Of a stretch of 64,000 bases of DNA, positions 10,527 to 22,626 are shown in pieces. The position numbers were made by a program, and so were the translations under genes. Every line of letters begins with the position of its first letter. The stretch's first letter is position 1. The notes beneath the pieces were generated by a model, which had not been told where the DNA came from, made no database searches, and saw only the letters and a program-made list of their open reading frames with translations. This DNA is from Tetragonia tetragonoides. Its lineage: Eukaryota > Streptophyta > Magnoliopsida > Caryophyllales > Aizoaceae. The stretch spans positions 23,654,501 through 23,718,500 of the forward strand of contig CM076140.1 of NCBI GenBank assembly GCA_038025085.1, read 5' to 3'.

Positions 10527-13399
10527 ATGCCTCAAACTAGGTCTCAAGTAAGGAATATATCTGGTGATATGAGTTGTCCAAAGAGAAGATAATGCTTCGA
10601 ATGCAGCATCCCAACCTCAAGGCTCTTCTTCTCATGAAGAAACTCCACGAAAAAAATTCGATATACAAGAAGTTTATGAGAAATTTGTGGATTGTATGAA
10701 AGAAACTCTATTAGAGGCCCGAGAAAGCCAAAAGAGTATAATGACCAATATAGAGCCTTAGCACACGAAACTTCAAGGGTTATCACCAAATCATAGATAG
10801 TATAGCTACAGATTCGAAAGACTGTCTAGTTAGAGAAGTAGGTAGAATCATACTAGATATAAACGAGACCTTTAATTCTACATTTACAGCCTTATCGAAA
10901 AGCATGGCTAGCAACGTGACAGTTAATTTAGAGCCACATATTGAAAAGCATAACCAACTCATCGAAAAGGTCATACAGATGGCCGGAGGAACTTTAAAAT
11001 ATAAAACACCTATAGGAGATAATGTCGAGTCACCTATAGGATACCCACCACCAGGCTGCCTTAGGGAGCCTCAACTAACATTTAGAAATTTTGAAACAGG
11101 GCAACCATCAAATCCTATTAATTTAACATCATCTTCTGGAATTAATACGAAATAATATAGGAAAAGATCAAACTCCTGGTATTCCTTTCGAATATCTCAG
11201 GACATCTAATATATCTTCACAACCTATATACCCAGAAGCTAACCTACACAGATATCGACTGTAGGACAGGAAAACCCCTATCAGCCTTTCGAAGGGAATT
11301 ATCAGGGGAGAAGACCAAATAATTTTGGTCAAATTCACAATATAACCCAAGATATGGAACGAATGATCCATATAGTGCACAACCCACCACATATCCATAT
11401 TCGATGCCAGGAATGATGGGAGAAGAACCTATTCAATCACAAATCGAACAAATTGTAGAAAGTTTATATGGGCCAACTTTGAGAAAAGTAAATAGACCCT
11501 TAACGAGTAAGCCTTATCCTGATTGGATAGATAGAGCGCATCCTTTCCCTCGAGGATTCAGAGTCCCTGATTTTACTTTATTTTCAGGAGAGGATAATGC
11601 ATCTGCTTTAGAGCATGTAGCTAGATTCTCATGTCAATGTAGAGAAGCAGCAGATAACGAATATTTAAATTTCCGAATGCTTCCTAGTTCTTTAACAGAA
11701 ACTGCCTTTAATTGGTATATAAGCCTAGCCCCAAATTCGATACACAGTTGGGAAGAAATGCAATTCCACTTCCAAAATCACATTGCTAGAATCGATCCAG
11801 GCATTTCGATGAGTGATCTAGCCAGAATACGACAACACACTGGGGAGTCAGCGGAAGAATATTTAACTAGGTTTAAAAGGGCTAGGATAAGATGGCAGAC
11901 AGAAGAAAAAGAATTTGTACAGTTAGCCAAAGAAAATATGGCTATAGAATATAGGATGAAATTCGATGGTCTTCCTTTTCATGATTTAGAGAATTAGCAG
12001 AAATGCAATCCGATGCGAAAATATGCTAAGGGAAGAAAGTCAAAGAAAACACCAGGGTTTCAATGCATTCGAAATAGAAGCACCATGGGTATTTGAAGAT
12101 TCTTTCGAAGTAGATTATACAGAATTTAAGAAAGGGCCACCATTCTCTTGTCCTAAACTCGAAAAGAAGGACAGTTTGGTTGACATAGGGGGTAAGCCTA
12201 AGAAATATTCTTTTGACACTTCTAAGGCCGATAAGATATTTGACTGGTTGCTTGCTAATAAGAAAATTAGGAGGACCAGAAATATTAGGATCCCTTCGAA
12301 TGCAGAATTAGAGAAAAAGCCATATTCTAAATGGCATAACACTATGACACATAGAACTAATGACTGTACATATTTTCGAAATATCATATAGAAAAAGATA
12401 GACGAAAAGGAACTGTTTTTTCCTGAAGAAGATAAAATAGAAATTGAGAAAGACCCTTTTCAACAAACCTTAGAGATAAACATGATAGATATTGACACAT
12501 CTAGTATTTCATGTTTACAGGTATCGAATTACACGAAAATGGCCAACATCATGTTCATTAGATACATAGACCAGAGAATTTTGACCTTCCCTAAGGTCAA
12601 AGATGAAGGGCTCGAAGGTATATGTAGATGGCACATGAATACTCTACATACTACTAACCAATGTCAAATATTCCGGAGGTTCGTTGCCAAACAGATGGAA
12701 CTTGGAACAGTGGAGTTGACCTATGTCGAAAGGGTTACTCTAGGAATTGAGTCAGCTGATGATATCGAAGTGCATCAGCAAGAAGTAAGGCCTATTAATA
12801 AAGAACTGGTAACTAATGCTAGGGACAAAACATACAAAAAAGCCCTCGAAACAGAAGGGGTAGTAACTCCGAAAATTGCTACCAACCTTAAAGGACTACA
12901 GAAGGTGTTATGTCCTAATTGCTCTGATATTCTGCACTTCGAATTAGTGCGGTTACACATTATACCCAATGATCCAAATTGGGTACCTGCCTATCAGCGA
13001 AGCTATGAAATTCCCAAACGTCCACGAACGGATGTCTTCCCTATAGGAAGGGGGTATCGAGGAGGTAGAGGAGGCAGAATGGGGGGCAAATATGCCCTCA
13101 GAGGAGGGTTGCCTCAAAATGGATTGAGGGCTTCAGGGTACTTCGAAGATACCCGAGCTTCTCATATGACTCAGCTAGGGAATATCCCCTCGAAAGCTCA
13201 AGAGAGGAGACAAGTGGCTGAGAAATTGAGCCATGCTAGAGCTCAGGTTGCAATAAAGATGCAACAAGAAGCACTCATCAATCAATTGAAGATTGATGAA
13301 GATGTAATGTCGAAAGGAACATTACAAATCCTAGTTGGACAAATTGAATGTTCAACAAAAGGAAGTGAAGGGGTGGACATAGACACCCTTAGCGATTAG
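10527..13399 (+). pseudogene. Tat gag polyprotein, broken
   Basis: Starts with ATG encoding MPQTRSQVRNISGD, a common Gypsy gag opening, then breaks by frameshift within about 20 codons. Recognisable gag resumes at 10904-11155 and 11404-11997, with FTLFSGEDNASALEHVARF and the retrotransposon-gag core FNWYISLAPNSIHSWEEM, RQHTGESAEEYLTRFK. Later blocks carry two C-x-x-H-like knots of the Tat gag tail (WHNTMTHRTNDC near 12340 and WHMNTLHTTNQC near 12630), then an RGG-rich segment (GRGYRGGRGGRMGG, about 13045). Stops or frameshifts near 10593, 11156, 11998 and 12391 show it is dead. Known role of the family: nucleocapsid formation around element RNA. Confidence 0.85.
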
Positions 13400-14104
13400 A
13401 TGAGGGAGGTAAAAGTCCACCCAGTAAGTTCGAAAGGAGGGATCGAGAGGAAGACGAATATACCTCAGATGACGGGATCAAAATCTACTTCAATGATGAG
13501 GAGTTTGCATGAACGCAAGCTATTCAAAGGGCCTTGAACTTCGAAGATAAAACTTAAGTAAGCATGGTGGAGGCCATGCATCCAGAGGTCCAGCCAGAAG
13601 TCTCAAAATCAGGAACATCCACGATGGCACGAGATCGTGGAAGAAGATGAGGCCTACGAATTTGTGGCTCAACCAGGTATGTCCTCTCCATCTTATCTAG
13701 AATTAGAACGAGACTTAACTTCTATCTTAGATGATTCACCATACGAATTTATAGAGGATACACTCCTAGATTTAAGGTGTTACGAAGACTTAAACATTTC
13801 AGAGATCGAAGAAATTGAAGCCTGTACTTGTGAACATAATCTAGACCCAATTTTTAAAGATTTATTGGATAGAAAAGTCATAAATAACAACCACATTAAA
13901 CCATTATATATCAAAGCAGAAATTAATAATATTGGGATAAATAGGATTTTAATTGATAATGGGGCGGCTGTGAATGTATTACCATTATCTACATTACCGC
14001 TTCTAGGAAAACCCATGAAGGATTTAATAATTGCAGACGTAGCAGTATACGACTTCTCTGGACAAGCCACTAAATCAGATGGACTGTTACCAGTCAAAAT
14101 TAAA
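13400..14104 (+). pseudogene. Tat protease region
   Basis: An open stretch from 13637 encodes the gag-protease linker (ACTCEHNLDPIFKDLLDRK) and the retropepsin-like domain, with IKAEINNIGINRILIDNGAA followed by VNVLPLSTLPLLGKP. The catalytic aspartate is in DNGA, where most family members have DSGA or DGGA. The frame runs into foreign antisense sequence at 14105, so protease and RT are no longer joined. The 13400-13636 stretch has stops and no clear domain. Confidence 0.8.
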
Positions 14105-15723
14105 GAAGAACTGAGGAAGTGTCTAATGACAGTAAGAAGCAAGGAGATAGAAGCTTTCAAATCCTGATAACCAGATAGCTGAGCAACTCGAAGGTCCCGA
14201 GAGGTAGTCAGATCAGAGATATGGGATTGAATGCCCTGTCTCTTCTTTTCATGAGCGGCCATCAGATCAACAACCTCTATTCTTCGACGAGATGGAGAGT
14301 CGATCTTATCCTCGATGGCAGTAAGCTCCATCTGAGCTGCACCAAAAAGTTGTCATTTTTGCTGGAGGGATGACCTGCCATTCATAAGATCAACAAAAAG
14401 ATCAACAGGATGAGCCCAACCATCCAGATCAGCTTCAGGAATCCCTTCAGAACGGGCATTTTGCAAATCTTGCACAGTTGAGACCAAAGGGCTATTATCT
14501 CGAAGCACCAAATCTCGAAGATCCGCAGGGAAATGCTGTTGATTGGATCTAACAAAATCCTCCAAAGCCAACGCAGCAGCAACCTCTGACCAATTCGTCT
14601 CAAGAGCATTCAACAAACGAAGTCCCTCTTGCTTGATAGCATCAAAAGCCCCAGGAGTAGGGGCCAACAGATCATCAAGCAAGGACATCAAAGAACCTAC
14701 AAAAAGGAATTCGAAATAAGAAAATTGAATTGTCAGTAAAAAACCATGAGTACTAAAATACCAGAACCATACTCGAAGAAGTAATTGTCATAGTCGGAGA
14801 AACGCCAACAGAAGACATTAAGGATTGCTGGGCAGATCGATTGGGAGAACAAACGGCTTGATCCGAAGAAGTAATAATCTGATCCTCAACCATAGGAGAG
14901 GGAATGGGATCCATGTCTTGACCTAATTATGAAAAGAGAAGGTTAAGCGGAGGCGAAAGAAAAAGTACTCACAAACATAGTGCTTAAATAGGCGAATTAA
15001 ATTTACCAAATGCTAAACCATGAGAAGAGGAAGAGACAATAGAAGAATTTGTAGCAGCATTAATGTCTGGTGTGACAAGTGGAGGAGAAGACGAAGAGCC
15101 AGGATCTAAGGATATCGAAGAAGACCCGATCTCTATACAAAATAACCATTTGCCAGAATAAGTAAAACCATAGAGGTATTTACACTTAGAAAATGAAAAA
15201 AAGATTAGAAAAGACCTATATCCGAGCTAGATGCCTGATTGAAAGGCTCGTTTCGAAGAGACGCCCTTTCAGTACAGGGTAAGGACGACAGGGCCTGCAT
15301 CCATGGAAATTTGTGTCGAATTTGTTAAGGGAGAAATTAATTAATAACTCTTTAGAGAAAGTATCGATAAAATAAGAACAAATACCTCAATAGCATTCAA
15401 AGTATGCAGAAAGGGGCTAGCATCCTTGGGAAAAAGTTTATGTATGACCTTCTCGAGACTAGAATGCAAAATGCTGCTACCAAAGGCAGAGTTAAAAAAC
15501 TGAGTCCACCAAAGCGAATATTCTAGTTCACAAGAACATGTTTTAAACCAAGGAGGAATATCTACAGCCTCAAAACGGTTTTGGAGGAGAACATGTCTTC
15601 GAAGGGTCACCTCGGATGATTGATTTTCTAAGCCCATATCGATAGAAGCTTGACTTTGCCTTGCATGCCAAGGACGATTCAAAGTCTCAAGTAAAGGAGC
15701 AGCAAAGGCCTGAGGAATACCAA
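14105..15723 (-). pseudogene. Duplicate of the PMD gene tail (copy 1)
   Basis: A 1,619-bp near-identical copy of 18440-20058, in the same orientation, lying between protease and RT. On the minus strand it contains the end of the PMD first exon (LETLNRPWHARQSQASIDMG, VDIPPWFKTCSCELEYSLWW, VIHKLFPKDASPFLHTLNAI), the same introns, and the Ser-rich and helical C-terminal exons (MSLLDDLLAPTPGAF, LALEDFVRSNQQHFPADLRD, KIDSPSRRRIEVVDLMAAH). It starts at GAAGAACTGAGGA, where protease stops, and ends at GAATACCAA, directly before the RT sequence that follows YVDD. It keeps a CAA (Gln) codon where copy 2 has TAA. It has no PMD start, so it is not a gene. Confidence 0.85.
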
Positions 15724-16640
15724 TCACATAAGGATCATCTAGAACATTTAGAAAATTAATTCAAAAGAATGCGAAAATATATAAATTGAAAATGAACCCA
15801 CACAATTGTGCCTTTGGAGTACAGGCAGGTAATTTCTTAGGATTTCTTATCCACCAACGAGGGATTGAAATTGATAAGAACAAAGCGAAAGCAATTTTAG
15901 AAGCAAAACCACCTACGAACAACAAGGAACTCCAGAGATTTCTAGGGCGGATCAATTTCATTCGAAGATTCATATCTAACCTAGCAGATAAGACTAAGAA
16001 CTTTTCATCACTTCTAAAGGCTAAGGAAGCGGAAGAATTCCAATGGAAACCAATACACCAAGAAACATTCGAAAGGATAAAATAATATTTATCAGAACCA
16101 CCAATCTTAAATCCACCACGAATGGGAAAACCTCTAAGACTGTATCTCTCGTCAGGAGATACCTCAATGGGATGTTTATTGGTACAAGAAAACGACAATG
16201 GAAAAGAGCAAGCAGTGTTCTACTCATCAAAGACTTTAGCGGATACAGAAACTAGATACACCTATTGAAAAGTGGTGGTATAGCCATATTTTGCTTCATT
16301 AAAATTAAGGCATTATTTTATGTTCTTTACAGTCGAAGTAGTATCCCCAACAGACATATTGAAGTATATGTTATCACAATCATTATTAAAGGGAAGACTA
16401 AACAAATGGAGTCTTCACCTTCTTCAATTCCATATTAGGTATATACCACAAAAGGCAATAAAAGGACAAGCTTTGGCTGACTTTTTTTTAGCAGATCACC
16501 CATCAATTAGCGTTGGCTCAGAAAACCAATTCGAAGAGGACTATATCGATCTAGTCCCATGGAAATTATATTTTGATGGCTCTTCTACCCGAAGAGGAGC
16601 AGGTGTTGGAATATATTTAATATCACCAACATGAGTCCCT
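15724..16640 (+). pseudogene. Tat RT C-terminus and first RNase H
   Basis: Begins in frame as SHKDHLEHLEKLIQKNAKIY, the sequence that normally follows YVDDI in Tat RT. It continues LKMNPHNCAFGVQAGNFLGF, RGIEIDKNKAKAILEAKPP and LQRFLGRINFIRRFISNLAD (thumb/connection), then RNase H (PLRLYLSSGDTSMGCLLVQE, QAVFYSSKTLADTETRYTY, RLNKWSLHLLQFHIRYIPQK, KGQALADFFLADHP). Stops occur near 16084 and 16266-16280, and one before 16635. Everything upstream of YVDD in the polymerase is missing, so it cannot polymerise DNA. Confidence 0.88.
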
Positions 16641-18438
16641 ACGAAAATTGCAGTACAGTTGGATAAACCTTGTACAAAAAATTGGGCAGAATATGAAGCC
16701 TTAATTCTAGGTCTAGAAAGTCTTCTCGAATTAGGGGCTAAGAAAGTAATTATAAAAGGAGATTCTCAATTGATCGTGAATCAAACAAAAGGAATCTTCA
16801 AATGCTTCAGCTCAACAACAATTCTAGGAAATGCTAGAATTAAGAAGCTACAGGAATATTTTTATGAAGTAAAAATATACTATATTCCTCGAATCGAAAA
16901 TGAAATAGCTAATGAGTTAGCTCAATTAGCATCGGGATATAAAATTCCTTGGAGTTATTTTCATGAGAAGATTACAATCAAAGTCAAGGAACTTATTCCA
17001 TTCGAAGAGAGAATAACAATGCAGATCAATAAGGTAGATATTATGGTTAAAGAGGTTGATTGGAGGGATGAGATAATCGAGTATCTACAAGAACCGTCGA
17101 AAAAGGAATATTCTAATAAATTAAAACTCATAGCACATCGGTATGTATATGACGGAGAACAACTATTTCGAAAAGATGTTAGTGGGCTATTACTTAAATG
17201 TTTAGATTTAGACGATGCTTTACTGGTCATGGGAGAAATACATGAAGGCAAATGTGGAGCCCACCAGATAGGGCGGAAAATGAGAAGGTTGGTACATCAA
17301 TATGGATATTATTGGCCAACAGTTACTAGAGACTGTATACAATATGCCAAAGGGTGCAGACCTTGTCAAAAACATGATAATATTCAACGAGTTCCAGAAG
17401 CCAAACTCCATAGTATAATCAAGCCTTGGCAATTTCGAGGATGGGCAATGAACATTATTGGGGAAATTAGGCCTGCTTCATCAAAGCACCATAAATATGT
17501 TTTAGTAGCCACTGACTACTTTACGAAATGGGTCAAACCAAAGCCTTTCGTAAACATAACATCAAGTGACATAGTAGATTTTATTAACGAAAATATAATT
17601 ACTAGATTTGGAATCCCTGAAACTATCATAGTGGATCAAGCTAAAGTGTTTAACAGTGACGAAATAAAGTCTTTTCTAGGAAAACTATATGTTAAATTAA
17701 CAAACTCCACTCCGTATTATGCCCAAGCGAATGGTCAAGCAGAATCAAGCAATAAGATCATAAAAAGAGGAATCGCTAAAATGATAAAAGACAATCCTCG
17801 TATTTGGCATTATTTGCTCTTAGAGACATTATGGGCTTATCGAACGAGTCCTAGAGAGAGCATACTAGTAACCCCATTCCAATTGGTATTTGGACATGAA
17901 GTGGTTATACCAGTCGAAATGAATATTAAGTCTGAAAGAATACTTAAGCAAATTAATTTATCACCACAAGAGTACAAAGAGGCAATGAATATTGAACAAT
18001 TGGATCAAGAGATCCTACAAATCGAAGCATTACAAAATATTCATAAATTAAAGAAACAGACTGAGAAATGCTACAATCGAAAAGTAAGAAAGAAACAGTT
18101 TTCCAAAGACGAATTGGTATGGAAAACAATACTCCTTGAAGGACAAAAAGATAAATTCTATGGGAAATGGTCTCCAATTGGGAAGGACCATTCGTTATCG
18201 AAAGCGTTGAACCGGGAAATGCATATAAATTATTATATACGAATGGTAAACAATTTGGACGAGCAATAAATGACAAATATCTAAAGAAATATTTCCCTTC
18301 GACTTGGGTATATATTAAAATAACATTTACAATAGATTTCCGCAGCTCTGGGAAGAAATAAAAGGGGTATAAACCAAAATTAGAAAAAGTTCTTATCTCC
18401 CCAGAACAAACATTAATGTTTAAACACCCAAGTTAAAC
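16641..18438 (+). pseudogene. Tat second RNase H and integrase
   Basis: The open frame 16659-18269 first shows the archaeal-type RNase H (NWAEYEALILGLESLLELGA, KKVIIKGDSQLIVNQ, NEIANELAQLASGY). Integrase follows with zinc-knuckle residues in HEGKCGAHQIGRKM and CIQYAKGCRPCQKH, a core with WAMNIIGEI, YVLVATDYFTKWVKPKPF, IIVDQAKVFNSDEIKSF and AQANGQAESSNKIIKRG, and an LWAYRTSPRESILVTPFQLV tail. The first catalytic Asp (usually W-A-x-D-x-I-G) is Asn (AAC at 17450-17452); the second Asp and the Glu are present. A frameshift near 18165 moves the last stretch (SNWEGPFVIESVEPGNAYKL) to another frame. Inactive as read. Confidence 0.9.
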
Positions 18439-18439
18439 C

Positions 18440-21400
18440 GAAGAACTGAGGAATTGTCTAATGACAGTAAGAAGCAAGGAGATAGAAGCTTTCAAATCCT
18501 GATAACCAGATAGCTGAGCAACTCGAAGGTCCCGAGAGGTAGTCAGATCAGAGATATGGGATTGAATGCCCTGTCTCTTCTTTTCATGAGCGGCCATCAG
18601 ATCAACAACCTCTATTCTTCGACGAGATGGAGAGTCGATCTTATCCTCGATGGCAGTAAGCTCCATCTGAGCTGCATCAAAAAGTTGTCATTTTTGCTGG
18701 AGGGATGACATGCCATTCGTAAAATCAACAAAAAGATCAACAGGATGAGCCCAGCCATCCAGATCAGCTTCAGGAATCCCTTCAGAACGGGCATTCTGCA
18801 AATCTTGCACAGCTGAGACCAAAGGGCTATTATCTCGAAGCACCAAATCTCGAAGATCCGCAGGGAAATGCTGTTGATTGGATCTAACGAAATCCTCCAA
18901 AGCCAACGCAGCAGCAACATCTGACCAATTCGTCTCAAGAGCATTCAACAAACGAAGTCCCTCTTACTTGATAGCATCAAAAGCCCCAGGAGTAGGGGCC
19001 AACAGATCATCAAGCAAGGACATCAGAGAATCTACAAAAAGGAATTCGAAATAAGAAAATTGAATTGTCAGTAAAAAACCATGAGTACTAAAATACCAGA
19101 ACCATACTCGAAGAAGTAATTGTCATAGTCGGAGAAACGCCAACAGAAGACATTAAGGGTTGTTGGGCAGATCGATTGGGAGAACAAACGGCTTGATCCG
19201 AAGAAGTAATAATCTGATCCTCAACCATAGGAGAGGGAATGAGATCCATGTCTTGACCTAATTATGAAAAGAGAAGGTTAAGCGGAGGCGAAAGAAAAAG
19301 TACTCACAAACATAGTGCTTAAATAGGCGAATTAAATTTACCAGATGCTAAACCATGAGAAGAGGAAGAGACAATAGAAGAATTTGTAGTAGCATTAATG
19401 TCTGGTGTGACAAGTGGAGGAGAAGACGAAGAGCCAGGATCTAAGGATATCGAAGAAGACCCGATCTCTATGCAAAATAACCATTTGCCAGAATAAGTAA
19501 AACCATAGAGGTATTTACACTCAGAAAAAGAAAAAAAGATTAGAAAAAACCTATATCCGAGCTAGATGCCTGATTGAAAGGCTCGTTTCGAAGAGACGCC
19601 CTTTCAGTACAGGGTAAGGAAGACAGGGCCTGCATCCATGGAAATTTGTGTAGAATTTGTTAAGGGAGAAATTAATTAATAAATTTTTAGAGAAAGTATC
19701 GATAAGATAAGAACAAATACCTCAATAGCATTCAAAGTATGCAGAAAGGGGCTAGCATCCTTGGGAAAAAGTTTATGTATGACCTTCTCGAGACTAGAAT
19801 GCAAAATGCTGCTACCAAAGGCAGAGTTAAAAAACTGAGTCCACCAAAGCGAATATTCTAGTTCACAAGAACATGTTTTAAACCAAGGAGGAATATCTAC
19901 AGCCTCAAAACGGTTTTGGAGGAGAACATGTCTTCGAAGGGTCACCTCGGATGATTGATTTTCTAAGCCCATATCGATAGAAGCTTGACTTTGCCTTGCA
20001 TGCCAAGGACGATTCAAAGTCTCAAGTAAAGGAGCAGCAAAGGCCTGAGGAATACCAAATTGGCGGGCAACCAATTGGGGATTATAAACCTCAGTACTTA
20101 ACCAAGGAATCTCAAAGTATAAAAGATCCCTACAAGCAAGGACCGACCTCCAATAAGGTTGAAGATGAGAATTCATAAAGAAAGGATTGACATCTCGAAG
20201 CCACCAAGGGAGTACCATTCGAGTATCCACCACACTAAAACCAGGGATCCCCAAACAATGATGATGATGCCAGTTAAAATGAGGTTTCGAAGAAAACACC
20301 TCAAAAAGCACTAAAGGAAGGTCTTCAACACGAGAAGGTTGAAATAAGTTGAAGCATGCTTCTGCCACAGAGGACCATTCAGCAAAAGGCGAAAGATTGC
20401 AGGCATGGAAATCCCTTATACGAGCAGCTAGCTCCTTCTGATAGGAAAGATTATGCGTTTCAATAGAAGACATGTTCATTCGAGAAGGGTAATAAAGGAA
20501 AACCCAAGCAGTGAGAATCTAGAAAGGGCAAGAATGTTGAGCCTGAGGACCTTCAGGAATGACATCCCTGATTAAATTCGACATACCCCGATAAAACTGA
20601 GAAAGAAGGAAAAGAGCCAGTGGGATGGGACCCTCCATCGAAGCCACGTTAGCTGCCAAATAAAGGAAAGAATTCCCAATCGAAGAACTATAATTCATAA
20701 ATAATCGATGAAACACATAGTTCAAGAATAAGACCACCTCAGCATTCGACACAGGAATAGCAGGAGGGAGGTACGAAAAGTGAATTAACAGTTTTGAATA
20801 CGAGACTGAACGAATGGATGTGGATGAAGAAAAAGTCTTCAACAAAGCATCAGCAGGCTCGAAATACTCTTCACTAACAACAGGCGAATCACAAAAAGAA
20901 TAACCTGGTACTTGAAGAGATTCATCTGGACAAAGACCAGTCAAATAAGCAATATCTTCGAGAGTCACGGTTTGAATCCCCTCTCCAGTAACAAAGCAGT
21001 TGATAACAGGATGCCAAGCAAGCCAAAGAGCAGTGGATATCTTACCATCATAAGGAATCTTGGCAAAAAGGGACAAACGAATAAAATCCAAAATTTTATT
21101 CGAATGCTAACGAGAATGAAAGGCCTGAAGACGATTAAACCAACGTCTAGGACGTTCATTAAGAAAGTTCATCCAACCATGAACGGGTCTATCTCGAATT
21201 GGAAAATTAGAGCAAAAAGTACGGGAAGAGAGAATCAAGGGTAAACTACGCCCACGAACAATAGAGGAGAAAACCGATAGAAAATAGCTTTGTGAAATAC
21301 CTCGAATAGAGGAAGGATCGAAACAAGGGCCTAAAGAAAAAGACCTTAAAGACTGACCTTGAAAGGGTTCCTCATCAGAAGCAGGGTAAGATGAAGAATG

Positions 21401-21529
21401 AAGGATAAGGCAATCGGGCCAATATGATTTAGAGTGAATTTCAATCAATTTGAAAAGATCCTGGGCATCAAAAGTCATATTTAAAGATCCAATATTAACT
21501 AAATCTAAGAAGAGAGGATGGGTAGCCAT
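18440..21529 (-). pseudogene. Antisense PMD-domain gene carried by Tat element (copy 2)
   Basis: Minus strand, beginning MATHPLFLDLVNIGSLNMTF at 21529. Plant mobile domain features follow: WPVINCFV-like WHPVINCFVTGEG, VTLEDIAYLTGLCPDESL, FLNYVFHRLFMNYSSSIG, NPFFMNSHLQPYWRSVLACR. A large first exon runs 21529-19721 (donor GAG|GTATTT). Further exons are read at 19629-19551, 19467-19342, 19257-19097 and from 19031 downward, each with GT and AG borders. Later exons are Ser/Thr-rich, then helical. In-frame TAG stops lie at 21107-21109 and 20519-20521, with TAA near 18968 and TGA near 18690. PMD proteins (MAIN/MAIL family) silence genes and repeats, and transposon-borne relatives are known. Introns survive because the gene is antisense to the element's RNA. 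Confidence 0.85.
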
Positions 21530-21798
21530 CTATTCGAAAATTCGGACGAAGGAATTAAGCGAAAGAGGAAAATATTGAAAACTTAGGGTTGAAATTGAGG
21601 AAAGAGAAAGTGATGAAAAGCAAAGGGCGGAAAGGAGCGGTATTTATAAAGGCATTATTCATCAGTCAGCGAAGAACACGAATTGTCCATGGCTAGTGAA
21701 GAAGTGTAAGCAGAAAGAACTGTAACACCAAAACGCGGGAAACGAAGCGTCACTAGTACAATAATACAAAATAAACTCAAAACGTTTATATATGTATT

Positions 21799-21809
21799 AG
21801 GGGGGCAGT
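21799..21809 (+). promoter_or_regulatory. Polypurine tract of Tat element
   Basis: AGGGGGGCAGT lies directly before the 3' LTR start TGTTATACACG, the standard plus-strand primer position. Between the PMD start and here (21530-21798) lies the presumed promoter side of the antisense gene; no motif is certain. Confidence 0.75.
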
Positions 21810-21919
21810 TGTTATACACGAAATAAAGTGGACTTATAATACAGTAGATAAATTGGTCAACAAAAGTCAAAGTCAAAACGAATTGAAAGACTTTTAAGGA
21901 GTCCTTATAAAAGAAAAGA

Positions 21920-22009
<90 letters not shown>

Positions 22010-22626
22010 AGAGTACGAAGGAATTCAGGAGATGTGGAGAACGTGGGGGAAGTTGGACACTAACATGAAAAAAGTGGACAGAGAGAAGAACTGCTAGATC
22101 ATGGACAGTTATCTCAAGCCCCTATAAATACAAAGAAGAACAGAAGAACAAGGCAGCCGAGCTCATATTGACAAGACGTCAAAAAGTAGATTTTAAAGTA
22201 GTGTAGCTTAGGAGTAGATTGTTAATTTAGACTCTTCGAGCGTGTAACCCAGCCACTCAGCAATGGCGCCTTCTTGTGAGGTATAATTGCTTCTATCCCT
22301 TTTATTTTATTGCTCTGAATCGAATGTATACCTGATCATAATCGAATGAAGTATGTTTAGCTTCCCTTCCTAAATCATGCTCTTTTAAAGTTCCCTTTTA
22401 TGCTTGTTTGTGTGGCTCTTTGTTGAAGTATTCGAATACGTATTTGCAATAACTGCCACTGTTGATAAGTGTCCACCCTTTGACCGAGCCGGTGTTGGGG
22501 GGTGGAAGGGTAGGTTCGAATAGGGAGTGACCTGCTCTAAGATAATCCTCGACCTTATTTAGGACTTTTTTAAGGGCCGTAGGACTGCCCCTCACAGTTG
22601 CATTTGACCCCTAAGTACAAAGCACA
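21810..22626 (+). mobile_element. 3' LTR of Tat element
   Basis: Matches the 5' LTR over its length, with a TATA box at 22123-22130. The (TA)n run is enlarged to about 85 bases (21923-22007), and about 60 bases after it, present in the 5' LTR, are missing. Ends TACAAAGCACA, then CCAAG. Confidence 0.9.

Larger units (their letters stand above)
9631..22626 (+). mobile_element. Tat-clade Ty3/Gypsy retrotransposon, rearranged
   Basis: About 13 kb, bounded by 835- and 817-bp LTRs with matching TGTTATACACGAAATAAAG starts and TACAAAGCACA ends. Gene order on the plus strand is gag, protease, [antisense PMD tail], RT C-terminus, RNase H, second RNase H, integrase. An antisense PMD gene then precedes the polypurine tract and the 3' LTR. 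The second archaeal-type RNase H before integrase is the hallmark of the Tat clade (Retand/Ogre relatives). Gag and pol carry several stops and frameshifts, and the catalytic RT core is missing, so it is not autonomous. Flanking 5-mers (GAGAA and CCAAG) do not match, so no target-site duplication is seen. Confidence 0.9.

Noticed and set aside
15786..18269. Active autonomous Tat polymerase
   Set aside because: RT before YVDD is absent, stops interrupt the first RNase H, and integrase lacks its first catalytic Asp.
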